A stretch of 7,147 nucleotides of DNA, taken from NCBI GenBank assembly GCA_031551595.1, contig JAVBNK010000028.1, forward strand, positions 1 to 7,147, written 5' to 3'. Position 1 is the stretch's first letter; each line of letters opens with the position of its first letter. The position numbers and the translations under genes were made by a program. Under the pieces are notes generated by a model that saw nothing but the letters and a program-made list of their open reading frames with translations, was not told where the DNA came from and searched no databases. Origin of the DNA: JAVBOW01 sp031551595. GTDB taxonomy: Bacteria > Bacteroidota > Bacteroidia > Bacteroidales > Rikenellaceae. Shown in pieces: positions 1 to 5,612 of this stretch.

Positions 1-32
1 AATTTCGGACAAGAATTATTTTGTGCACCGAA

Positions 33-50
33 AACGCCCCAAAGGGCGTT
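33..50. other. Short perfect hairpin (7-bp stem, CAAA loop)
   Basis: AACGCCC (33-39) and GGGCGTT (44-50) are exact reverse complements around a 4-nt loop. On the plus strand no T-run follows. On the minus strand the stem is followed by TTCGG, giving only a very short T-tract (TTTTC, partly within the stem). It could be a weak terminator or the end structure of an upstream transcript; the direction cannot be settled from this sequence. Confidence 0.4.
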
Positions 51-107
51 ACCGCAATAACAGCCGAGGTGAGATAAGCGACTAATAATCATGTCATGAA
101 AGGGCCC

Positions 108-127
108 GGGACCGCATTCCGCGTCCC
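108..127. other. GC-rich hairpin next to the AT-rich promoter tract
   Basis: GGGAC (108-112) pairs with GTCCC (123-127), and GC (114-115) with GC (121-122), around the loop ATTCC, with one bulged C at 113. It is preceded by GGGCCCGGG, which allows alternative pairings. The plus side continues into an A/T-rich but not T-run sequence, so it is not a classical intrinsic terminator. It may separate upstream transcription from the fimbrial promoter; that role is inferred. Confidence 0.3.
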
Positions 128-196
128 TATATAATAAAAAAATAGCAAATCACCAAAAATAATTTACAAAAAAGATACAACCTATTAAAAAATATA

Positions 197-204
197 TACC
201 TTTG
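197..204 (+). promoter_or_regulatory. Bacteroidetes-type -7 promoter element TACCTTTG
   Basis: TACCTTTG matches the TAnnTTTG -7 consensus used by the Bacteroidetes primary sigma factor. It lies in an AT-rich tract about 120 nt before the first start codon, and no other plus-strand match was noticed between it and gene 1. Transcription would begin around 208-212. No TTTG or TTG lies at the expected distance upstream (about 174-177 reads GATA), so the -33 element is poor or missing and the promoter may be weak or need an activator. It probably drives the whole operon. Confidence 0.6.
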
Positions 205-322
205 TGCGCCGTTTATTTATCAAGAAGTTAGGCTATTAAGACGGCTATATATACAATATTATATTTAATAATTACATTTTACAACACACAAGCATCTCGC
301 AATCAGACGCTTATATTATTTT
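205..322 (+). promoter_or_regulatory. AT-rich 5' leader of the fimbrial operon, with a possible 5'-end hairpin
   Basis: This untranslated leader of about 110-115 nt lies between the predicted promoter and the ATG of gene 1. GCCGT (208-212) and ACGGC (241-245) are perfect inverted repeats, extendable by one G-U and one A-U pair (213-214 with 239-240), so the transcript could start with a stem of about 7 bp and a loop of about 24 nt. The rest is A/T-rich and open, and ends in a T-rich stretch directly before ATG. There is no Shine-Dalgarno sequence, which is normal for Bacteroidetes. Confidence 0.4.
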
Positions 323-1567
323 ATGGGACGTATATTATTGATTATTCCGGTTTTATGGGCCTGCACTTTCCCCCTCCGCGGGCAAGGAAGTATCCGGAAT
401 GAAGATGTCCAGACCTCCGATTCCTCCGAACCGATCATCATAAATTTCCGCTTCGACCGGACGACGGTCGACAGCACTTATATGAATAACTCCCGCGCGT
501 TGGCTTTCCTGTCCGTTTTGCTGGACGATGCCGCCCGGGTGGAATCCGTTTCGGTCGCCGCCTCCTGCTCGCCCGACGGCAACCCCGATTATAATGCCCG
601 CCTGACGCAACGGCGCTCCGAAGCCATGGCGAAATATATCGCATGGCGCTTCCCCGCACTCGATCCGGCGAAAATCGACCGGACGACGGCTGCGGGCGGC
701 TATTGGGACGGGCTCAAAACGATGGCCCAGGCCGATCCCGCCATCCCCGGACGCGAAGCCCTGCTCAAACTGGTCGGCCGCAAGGATATGACCGACCTGG
801 CCAAAACCCTGCAGTTGCCCCTGCTCGACGGCGGGCGCACGTTCGCTTACCTGAGGAAGCACATCCTGCCCCACCTGCGTAACAGTACGGTCGTCGTGAT
901 CCGCTATATCCCCCGACCGGAAATCCCCGCCGAAGCGCCCGGGGAACCCGCCGTACAGACGCCCGGAGAACCCCTGCCTGTGCCCGCAGAACCGGAAACG
1001 CCCGTACGGCAGACTCAGGACCCGGTCGCAAAATACATCACGAAGTACGGCTTCGCCCTGCGCACCAACCTGCTCACGGACGCCGTGGCCGCACCCAACA
1101 TAGGGATCGAAGTGCCCGTGGGCAGGCATTTCTCGGTGGCGGCCGATTTCACCTATGCCTACTGGAGCATCCACAACCGTTACGCCCTGCAAACCCTGCA
1201 AGGCGGCGTGGAAGCCCGCTACTGGTTCCGCCCGTCGGCCAGGCCGCTCACGGGCTGGAACGCAGGGCTGTACGGGATGTACTGCGACCGCTACGACGTG
1301 CAGTGGAACGAAGGCTACCAGGGCGACGGCTACTGGTCGGCAGGCGTGCTGGGCGGCTACACGCTGCCCCTGCGCGGGAATTTCGCACTCGATTTCTCGC
1401 TGGGCGCCGGCATCTGGTACACGCCCGAGGTGCGGCGCTACTCCGCCCCCGAGAACGGGCGCCTGATCTGGGAAGAAACCCGCTATAACGTCACACGATT
1501 CTCCATCACACGCGCACGCGTCAACCTGATATGGCTGATAGGCCGGAAAAAGGAGGTAAAACAATGA
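323..1567 (+). CDS. OmpA-like / DUF3575 outer-membrane protein of a fimbrial locus
   Basis: This 414-aa protein belongs to the DUF3575 family that commonly opens Bacteroidales fimbrillin operons. Residues 1 to about 21 form a Sec signal peptide (basic start, hydrophobic LLIIPVL, cleavage likely near RGQG). Residues about 37-195 resemble an OmpA-like domain: FRFDRTTVD, then SPDGNPDYNARLTQRRSEA, where R98 sits at the usual peptidoglycan-contacting arginine. A helical insertion (WDGLKTMA, about 128-180) precedes the last strand, VVVIRY. A proline-rich linker with PGEP repeats (about 197-234) leads to the DUF3575 domain (about 240-410), which alternates aromatic and small residues as in a small outer-membrane beta-barrel (ALRTNLLTDAVAAPNIGIEV, VEARYWF, LGAGIWYTP). 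Family knowledge gives no proven reaction. Position suggests an envelope partner of the fimbriae, perhaps linking outer membrane and peptidoglycan, which is inference. The first codons are AT-rich. The gene overlaps the next by 4 nt (ATGA). A start at 323 is supported by the signal peptide beginning there. Confidence 0.85.
   Translation: MGRILLIIPVLWACTFPLRGQGSIRNEDVQTSDSSEPIIINFRFDRTTVDSTYMNNSRALAFLSVLLDDAARVESVSVAASCSPDGNPDYNARLTQRRSEAMAKYIAWRFPALDPAKIDRTTAAGGYWDGLKTMAQADPAIPGREALLKLVGRKDMTDLAKTLQLPLLDGGRTFAYLRKHILPHLRNSTVVVIRYIPRPEIPAEAPGEPAVQTPGEPLPVPAEPETPVRQTQDPVAKYITKYGFALRTNLLTDAVAAPNIGIEVPVGRHFSVAADFTYAYWSIHNRYALQTLQGGVEARYWFRPSARPLTGWNAGLYGMYCDRYDVQWNEGYQGDGYWSAGVLGGYTLPLRGNFALDFSLGAGIWYTPEVRRYSAPENGRLIWEETRYNVTRFSITRARVNLIWLIGRKKEVKQ
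935..1006 (+). repeat. Degenerate 24-nt / 8-residue Pro-Glu repeats in the gene 1 linker
   Basis: Three successive 8-residue units (residues 205-228: APGEPAVQ, TPGEPLPV, PAEPETPV) share a P-x-E-P core. They form the flexible linker between the OmpA-like and DUF3575 domains. At the DNA level the first two units are close (GCGCCCGGGGAACCC versus ACGCCCGGAGAACCC) and the third is diverged. Linker length may vary between strains through such repeats; this is inferred. Confidence 0.6.
1550..1557 (+). promoter_or_regulatory. Strong Shine-Dalgarno sequence AAGGAGGT for gene 2
   Basis: AAGGAGGT is an 8-nt complement to the 16S rRNA 3' end and sits 6 nt before the ATG at 1564. It lies inside the last codons of gene 1 (Lys-Lys-Glu-Val). 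It decides the start of gene 2: the in-frame ATG at 1531 lies upstream of it inside gene 1, and the ATG at 1570 is too far downstream. Shine-Dalgarno sequences are uncommon in Bacteroidetes, and the other genes here have none or only a weak one. Confidence 0.7.
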
Positions 1568-2619
1568 GAATGATCCGGAAATATACCATAGCCCTGACGG
1601 CATTGCTGGCGTGGGGGTGCACCGACCACCGCGACCTGTACGAGGTGGCCCATCCGATGCTGGCCGTGGAAGGCGACTGGATGCCCTCGCTCGACAAACA
1701 GAATATGACGCAGGACGCCACGGTCATGGTCTACCTGGACGGCGAGCGGGTGGCGGCCAAGGAGTATTTCTACTCCCCGAACAGCGTGACGGTCAAACTG
1801 ACGAGCGGCACCTATGACGTACTGCTCTTCAACGGGCTGATGTATTCCGAGCAGGACACCCACCTGGACGGCATCTATTTCTGCGGCACGGACCGCGTGT
1901 CCTCCTTCGAGGGCTGCGCCCGCGAGGCGGCGGCGAACAAACGGCTCACGAAGGCCGACGGGGAGATCGTCGCCTCCAACGACATGGAGATCCTCACCTC
2001 GGCCCTGGTGCACGGGAAATTCGACGGCCAGAACAACTACTTTATCAAATACCGCAACGGAAAGAACGGCTTCCCGTCCTATGAGGACTACGTGGAGTCG
2101 AGCGTCAGCCTGACCCCGGCCGCGGTTTCCTATAACGCCCGGGTGACGGTCAACCTGACCAATCCGTCGAACGCTGCGGTGGCCAACGGCGCGCTGCGCG
2201 GTTTCGCGGGCTCGGTGATGATGGCCTCGCGTATGCCTTCGCACCAGGGCGTCACCCACCACCTGAGGCTCAACAACCTGTGGATCGACCCCGCGGACGA
2301 CACCAAAGGCCGTATCGAATCGCCGGTGTTCGTCACCTTCGGCCCCCCGCTGGACCTGCCCGGGCGCAAATACGGGTTCGAGATCAGCGTCATCCTCAAA
2401 GACGGCTCGACGTACAATGAGACGATCGACGTGACGGAGCAGGTGGAGCCCCTGATCGCGAAGATGCGCCAGAATCTGGGACAGGCGGTCCCGGTGCATC
2501 CGCGGATCGCGATCGAACTGAGCGTCGATGTGACGCTGCCCGATGTGGAGGACCGGTCGGGCTCGATCGGGGTGGGCGAGTGGGGCGACGACGAAATCAT
2601 ACGAGTACCTATCAAATAA
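1564..2619 (+). CDS. DUF5119-like fimbria-associated lipoprotein (possible anchor or base)
   Basis: This 351-aa protein starts with a lipoprotein signal peptide (MRMIRKYTIALTALLAWGC), lipidated at C19. The mature start CTDHRDLYE, followed by a short DW segment (GDWMPSL, 37-43), a beta-sandwich-like stretch (ATVMVYLDGERV, SVTVKLTSGTYDVLLFN) and an end rich in acidic and aromatic residues (GVGEWGDDEIIRVPIK), fits the DUF5119 family. That family often lies between DUF3575 genes and fimbrillin genes in Bacteroidales. The second half (about 190-330) has paired strands (NARVTVNLTN, YGFEISVILKDGSTYN) like the transthyretin-like domains of FimB/Mfa2 anchors. A role as pilus anchor or assembly base on the outer membrane is therefore likely but inferred. 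PF08842 (FimB/Mfa2) is the main alternative assignment. The ATGA overlap with gene 1 and the strong ribosome-binding site imply coupled, efficient translation. A start at 1570 is possible but less well spaced. Confidence 0.7.
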   Translation: MRMIRKYTIALTALLAWGCTDHRDLYEVAHPMLAVEGDWMPSLDKQNMTQDATVMVYLDGERVAAKEYFYSPNSVTVKLTSGTYDVLLFNGLMYSEQDTHLDGIYFCGTDRVSSFEGCAREAAANKRLTKADGEIVASNDMEILTSALVHGKFDGQNNYFIKYRNGKNGFPSYEDYVESSVSLTPAAVSYNARVTVNLTNPSNAAVANGALRGFAGSVMMASRMPSHQGVTHHLRLNNLWIDPADDTKGRIESPVFVTFGPPLDLPGRKYGFEISVILKDGSTYNETIDVTEQVEPLIAKMRQNLGQAVPVHPRIAIELSVDVTLPDVEDRSGSIGVGEWGDDEIIRVPIK

Positions 2620-2665
2620 ATCTACAAACAAAAACAACCAAACAACCTATTTTAATTTTAACTTT
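2620..2665 (+). promoter_or_regulatory. AT-rich unstructured leader before the first fimbrillin
   Basis: This 46-nt gap is strikingly A/T-rich between GC-rich genes. Its first half is C/A-only in long stretches (CAAACAAAAACAACCAAACAA) and its second half is T/A (TTTTAATTTTAACTTT) directly before ATG. It has no Shine-Dalgarno sequence and no TAnnTTTG promoter match. Such unstructured AT-rich leaders favour translation in Bacteroidetes, so it probably boosts gene 3, the likely abundant fimbrillin; this is inferred. Confidence 0.5.
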
Positions 2666-4033
2666 ATGAAAATGAAATTCTGGGGTTTTGCAGCATTATC
2701 CCTGTCGCTTCTGGCAACAAGCTGTGCAAAAGAAACATTCGAATCGGCCTCGGACCTCGACGGCAAGATCTTTTTCCGCGCCGCCCTCGGCAAGCAGACC
2801 AAGGCCAGCGAGTTCACCTACTGGACGAAAGGGGACAAGATCAACGTGGTGGGTTACGCCACGGGTGCCACGGGCACTCCTGCAGCCGTATTCAACAAAG
2901 AGCTGACCTTTAACGGCGACGCGACGAGCGAAACCAGCAACTGGAGTTATACCGATCCGGTGGACCAGCCCGGTTATTCGATCACCTACTATTCGGTCTG
3001 CCTCCCGGGCGGCACCGCTCCCACGCTGACCGCCAACGGTGTGGACGCGACTTTCGACTACACGATCCCCGCCGTCGCCAGCCAGAAAGACCTGATCGCC
3101 GCCACCGATGAAACCAACCAGGCCGGTGTGGTGCTTGAGTTCAACCACCTGCTCTCCCAGGTCAACTTCGCCATCCAGGGCGTGCAGAACGTCAAGGTGG
3201 TGATCACCGGCCTGGAGGTAAACGACGTGGTGCACGAAGGGAAGTACAGCTTCAAGAACAACACATGGGGCGCCCTGACCTCGCCCACCGGCACTAAAGG
3301 TGACTATACCTACGCCTATACCACCGGAGAGAATGTGAGCGACGGCAAAAACGTGACCGACGGCACTACGACGGTCGTGACGATGGGCAACAGCGCGGGC
3401 GGCAACGCCCTGATGCTGATGCCGCAGGATTTCACCGCCAGCGGCGCTACCGGTTCTTTCTCGTTCAGCTATGCCCTCTACGACATTACCGCCGACCTTG
3501 ATGACACGGAAGATCCCGCCACCCCGCTCCGTGAGGGTTCGACCAGCGTCGACCTCAAAGATTTCACGGGCGACGCATGGGAAATGGGCAAGCGCTACGT
3601 CTACCTGATCGACTTCACGGATTTCCTGAAGGGCGGCAAGATCGCCTTCACCGTGAGCGTCAACGCCTGGGTGGATGCCGATCAACCCGACGCTTCGCAT
3701 ATCAACCAGACGCTGGCGATAGCCGACGCGACCGCCGCTTCGATCGAGGCCGCCATCACCACGCTCAACGCAGCCAAAGCCGGCAACGGCAACCTGACCG
3801 TATTCCCGATCTCGCTGCCTGCCACAACAGAAGAAAAAACCATTACGTTGACGACTTTCGCATTCGCCAATTTCGCCGTAGACGACCAGATCCGCATCAA
3901 CGTCAACTCCGAGGATATCACGCTCGAACTCGATGAAGATCTCCAAACGTTGCTCGGAGAAGATTGGGAACTCATCGCGCCCACCGCAGGGACGGTGTAC
4001 ATTCTCACAAGGAAAGCCGAGGTAATCGATTAA
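2666..4033 (+). CDS. Fimbrillin family lipoprotein (Mfa-like) with C-terminal extension
   Basis: This 455-aa protein is a type V pilin-like subunit. The start at 2666 is chosen because a lipoprotein signal begins there (MKMKFWGFAALSLSLLATSC, lipid on C20); the open frame extends further upstream only into gene 2 and the AT-rich gap. Family hallmarks follow in order: KIFFRAALGKQTKA with a possible cleavage site after K46, the N-terminal sandwich with TKGDKINVVGY (54-64) and WSYTDP (93-98), FNHLLSQVNFAI (159-170), LMLMPQDF (249-256), and WEMGKRYVYLIDF (305-317). Typical fimbrillins end shortly after the tryptophan equivalent to W335. This one continues for about 120 residues, ending GTVYILTRK near the C-terminus. 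It is predicted to be exported, surface-exposed and polymerised by donor-strand exchange. It follows an AT-rich leader and precedes a terminator-like hairpin, so it is the best candidate for the most abundant subunit. Whether it is stalk or accessory cannot be decided from sequence alone. Confidence 0.85.
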   Translation: MKMKFWGFAALSLSLLATSCAKETFESASDLDGKIFFRAALGKQTKASEFTYWTKGDKINVVGYATGATGTPAAVFNKELTFNGDATSETSNWSYTDPVDQPGYSITYYSVCLPGGTAPTLTANGVDATFDYTIPAVASQKDLIAATDETNQAGVVLEFNHLLSQVNFAIQGVQNVKVVITGLEVNDVVHEGKYSFKNNTWGALTSPTGTKGDYTYAYTTGENVSDGKNVTDGTTTVVTMGNSAGGNALMLMPQDFTASGATGSFSFSYALYDITADLDDTEDPATPLREGSTSVDLKDFTGDAWEMGKRYVYLIDFTDFLKGGKIAFTVSVNAWVDADQPDASHINQTLAIADATAASIEAAITTLNAAKAGNGNLTVFPISLPATTEEKTITLTTFAFANFAVDDQIRINVNSEDITLELDEDLQTLLGEDWELIAPTAGTVYILTRKAEVID

Positions 4034-4041
4034 CACCCATA

Positions 4042-4080
4042 GGCCGGGCGGGCCTGACCGCCTTCCCGGCCACAATTTTT
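4042..4080 (+). terminator. Intrinsic terminator or attenuator after gene 3
   Basis: GGCCGGG (4042-4048) pairs perfectly with CCCGGCC (4065-4071). Within it CGG (4049-4051) can pair with CCG (4058-4060) around a 6-nt loop, with a CCTT bulge. Four bases after the stem comes a T5 run (4076-4080). It begins 8 nt after the gene 3 stop. The same-strand genes 4-6 continue without a recognisable new promoter in the gap, so partial termination is more likely than full. This would leave gene 3 mRNA in excess over the downstream genes. Confidence 0.6.
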
Positions 4081-4110
4081 CCGGAACGACAAACGTTTAT
4101 TCTCCGGAAA
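4078..4110. other. Perfect 8-bp inverted repeat in front of gene 4
   Basis: TTTCCGGA (4078-4085) and TCCGGAAA (4103-4110) are exact reverse complements separated by 17 nt, and the spacer contains the palindrome AAACGTTT (4091-4098). It ends 11 nt before the gene 4 ATG and shares its left arm with the T-run of the terminator. It could be an mRNA hairpin limiting gene 4 translation, a 3' end-protecting structure, or a protein-binding operator. The sequence does not tell which. Confidence 0.45.
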
Positions 4111-4121
4111 CACAGGAAATT

Positions 4122-5612
4122 ATGAAAATAAACCGGTTCATATTCGCACTGGCCGCCGCAGCGACGATCGCCTGCGGGAAAGAGCGCGTCGAGTCATCCG
4201 CCGACGGACGGGAGGACGGCATGCGGCCGATCACCTTCGCCACGAAACTCACCCGCGGCGATATGGTCGACACCCCGGCGCTGCTCGCCGAGAAAGGCGG
4301 TTTCAACGTGTGGGCCATCGGCCACACCGGCAAGTGGGACCCTGCGGCCGGAGGTACGCCCCTGCTCGACGCCGCCGTCGTGAAAAGCACCGACCGGGGG
4401 GCGACATGGAGCTATACCAATCCGGCGGACTGGCCTGCGGACGGACGTTACGTATCGTTCTTCGCCTACGGCCCCGCGAACGCCGCGAGCTTCATGCTCG
4501 ACAGCCGCGGGAAAACGCCCCGGATCGACTTTGCCGTTGCGGACATCGTCGCCAACCAGGTCGACCTGACGGTCGCCGCCCCCCTCTACGACCAGTTCGG
4601 GCCCGACTACGGAAACCGGCAGTCCGTGAACCTGCAATTCCAGCACGCGCTCGCGCGCATCCACTTCTCGGCAATCCTCGACCAGGCGACGACCGCCAAC
4701 GTCAAGGTCAAATCGGTCACCCTGACGGGCCTCTACGGCCTCGGGATCGCAAAACTGCCCTTCGACAACCAGAAAAACCCATCGATCGAATGGACCATCG
4801 ACACCTCGCTGAAGAGCAGCTACACGGTCTCGATCGGCGACGGCCTGCAGGATGTGTTCGTGGGAACCGCGTCGACGGAGATTTCGACCGGCAAGGGAAT
4901 GATGTTCATGATCCCGCAAACGATCCAGCGCGCCGCCAACCCGCCCGCGATGGAGGTCGTCATGGAGGTCGACGGGAAAGATGCGGCCTATTCGGTGCCG
5001 CTCTTCTCGCCCGCGGCCTGGGAGGCGGGCAAATCGTACAACTACCAGATCCTGGCCCAGGCCAACGGCATCAAACTGATCGTGATCGACAGCGGCACCG
5101 AACTCGCCGACTGGGCCTCCGCGATCATGATCCAGTCGGTGATCATGACCGGCAACGCGATGAACCCCGGCATCGATATCGCCAAGTTCCATACCGCCCT
5201 GGAGAACCTGAACTATATGAAAAGGGACGAGAATGTCGGAAAATACTCGTGGTTCGATTATAAATGGGTCGGCCTCTACGCCACGCGCGACATCAGCCAT
5301 GACATTACGCTGGACGTAACTCCCGCACTGACGACCAATTTCAACAAGGGCGACTGCATCATCTTCGATTTCAAGAAGGTGGTGGGCGAATGGAAAGAGT
5401 CCGGCCCGGGCAACCCTTACGCCGTAACGGTGAACTACGACCACGACGTGTGGGAATTGGCTCCCGCGTTCCAGACGCCCGACGGCTTCACGGGAGCGAC
5501 CCTGCCCTGCGATTACACGAAAGACAAAGACGGAAATACGATCCCCTCGGTCCGCAAAGAACTGCAGAACGTCATCACCGACCGGGGAACGATCATACTG
5601 AAAAAGAAATGA
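4122..5612 (+). CDS. Fimbrillin family lipoprotein (Mfa-like) with long C-terminal extension
   Basis: This 496-aa protein has a lipoprotein signal (MKINRFIFALAAAATIAC, lipid on C18) and a weak ribosome-binding site (AGGAAA, 4113-4118). Fimbrillin landmarks are ITFATKLTRGD with a possible cleavage after R45, GGFNVWAIG (59-67), TWSYTNPADWP (95-105) followed by SFFAYGP, LQFQHALARIHFSA (171-184), MMFMIPQTI (260-268) and WEAGKSYNYQI (300-310). The core ends around W331. A further 165 residues follow (FHTALENLN, HDITLDVTPAL, GDCIIFDFKK, VWELAPAF, GTIILKKK). Elements of this extension recur in the same order in gene 3. It is predicted to be a surface pilus subunit, perhaps an accessory or tip-proximal one, because an extra domain and a position behind an attenuator fit a minor subunit; that role is inference. 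It shares the mature start CGKER with gene 5, which it overlaps by ATGA. Confidence 0.85.
   Translation: MKINRFIFALAAAATIACGKERVESSADGREDGMRPITFATKLTRGDMVDTPALLAEKGGFNVWAIGHTGKWDPAAGGTPLLDAAVVKSTDRGATWSYTNPADWPADGRYVSFFAYGPANAASFMLDSRGKTPRIDFAVADIVANQVDLTVAAPLYDQFGPDYGNRQSVNLQFQHALARIHFSAILDQATTANVKVKSVTLTGLYGLGIAKLPFDNQKNPSIEWTIDTSLKSSYTVSIGDGLQDVFVGTASTEISTGKGMMFMIPQTIQRAANPPAMEVVMEVDGKDAAYSVPLFSPAAWEAGKSYNYQILAQANGIKLIVIDSGTELADWASAIMIQSVIMTGNAMNPGIDIAKFHTALENLNYMKRDENVGKYSWFDYKWVGLYATRDISHDITLDVTPALTTNFNKGDCIIFDFKKVVGEWKESGPGNPYAVTVNYDHDVWELAPAFQTPDGFTGATLPCDYTKDKDGNTIPSVRKELQNVITDRGTIILKKK

Larger units (their letters stand above)
1..196. other. Upstream region with no supportable gene
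   Basis: No complete gene can be supported here. All three plus-strand frames are open from the left edge and stop at 58-60, 83-85 and 75-77, so a 19-27 residue tail of an upstream plus-strand gene is possible, but nothing recognisable is encoded. On the minus strand an ATG at 92-90 opens a frame of about 30 codons running off the left edge, also unrecognisable. From about 128 the DNA becomes extremely AT-rich with A-runs, as expected of a promoter region. The stretch also contains two GC-rich hairpins, listed separately. Confidence 0.6.

Noticed and set aside
129..264. ATATAATA (129-136) and TATTATAT (257-264) as inverted repeats flanking an invertible promoter
   Set aside because: Only 8 A/T bases, no extension on either side, and similar A/T words are common in this tract. 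No recombinase is visible in the window.
1531..1563. Upstream start for gene 2 at ATG 1531
   Set aside because: It adds 11 polar residues before the signal peptide and lies within gene 1. The strong ribosome-binding site points to 1564.
353..1603. Long minus-strand open frame (416 codons) opposite gene 1
   Set aside because: It is the antisense shadow of a GC-rich gene. It has no family resemblance or signal, while the plus-strand frame gives a clear OmpA/DUF3575 protein.
2543..2665. Upstream start for gene 3 at ATG 2543
   Set aside because: The extra 41 residues read the end of gene 2 and the AT-rich gap in another frame and would bury the lipoprotein signal internally.
2660..2667. TAACTTTA as a -7 promoter box for gene 3
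   Set aside because: The last base deviates from TAnnTTTG and the motif overlaps the start codon, leaving no room for a transcription start upstream of it.
5390..5608. Upstream start for gene 5 at ATG 5390
   Set aside because: The added 73 residues are an out-of-frame reading of gene 4. The lipoprotein signal begins at 5609 or 5615.
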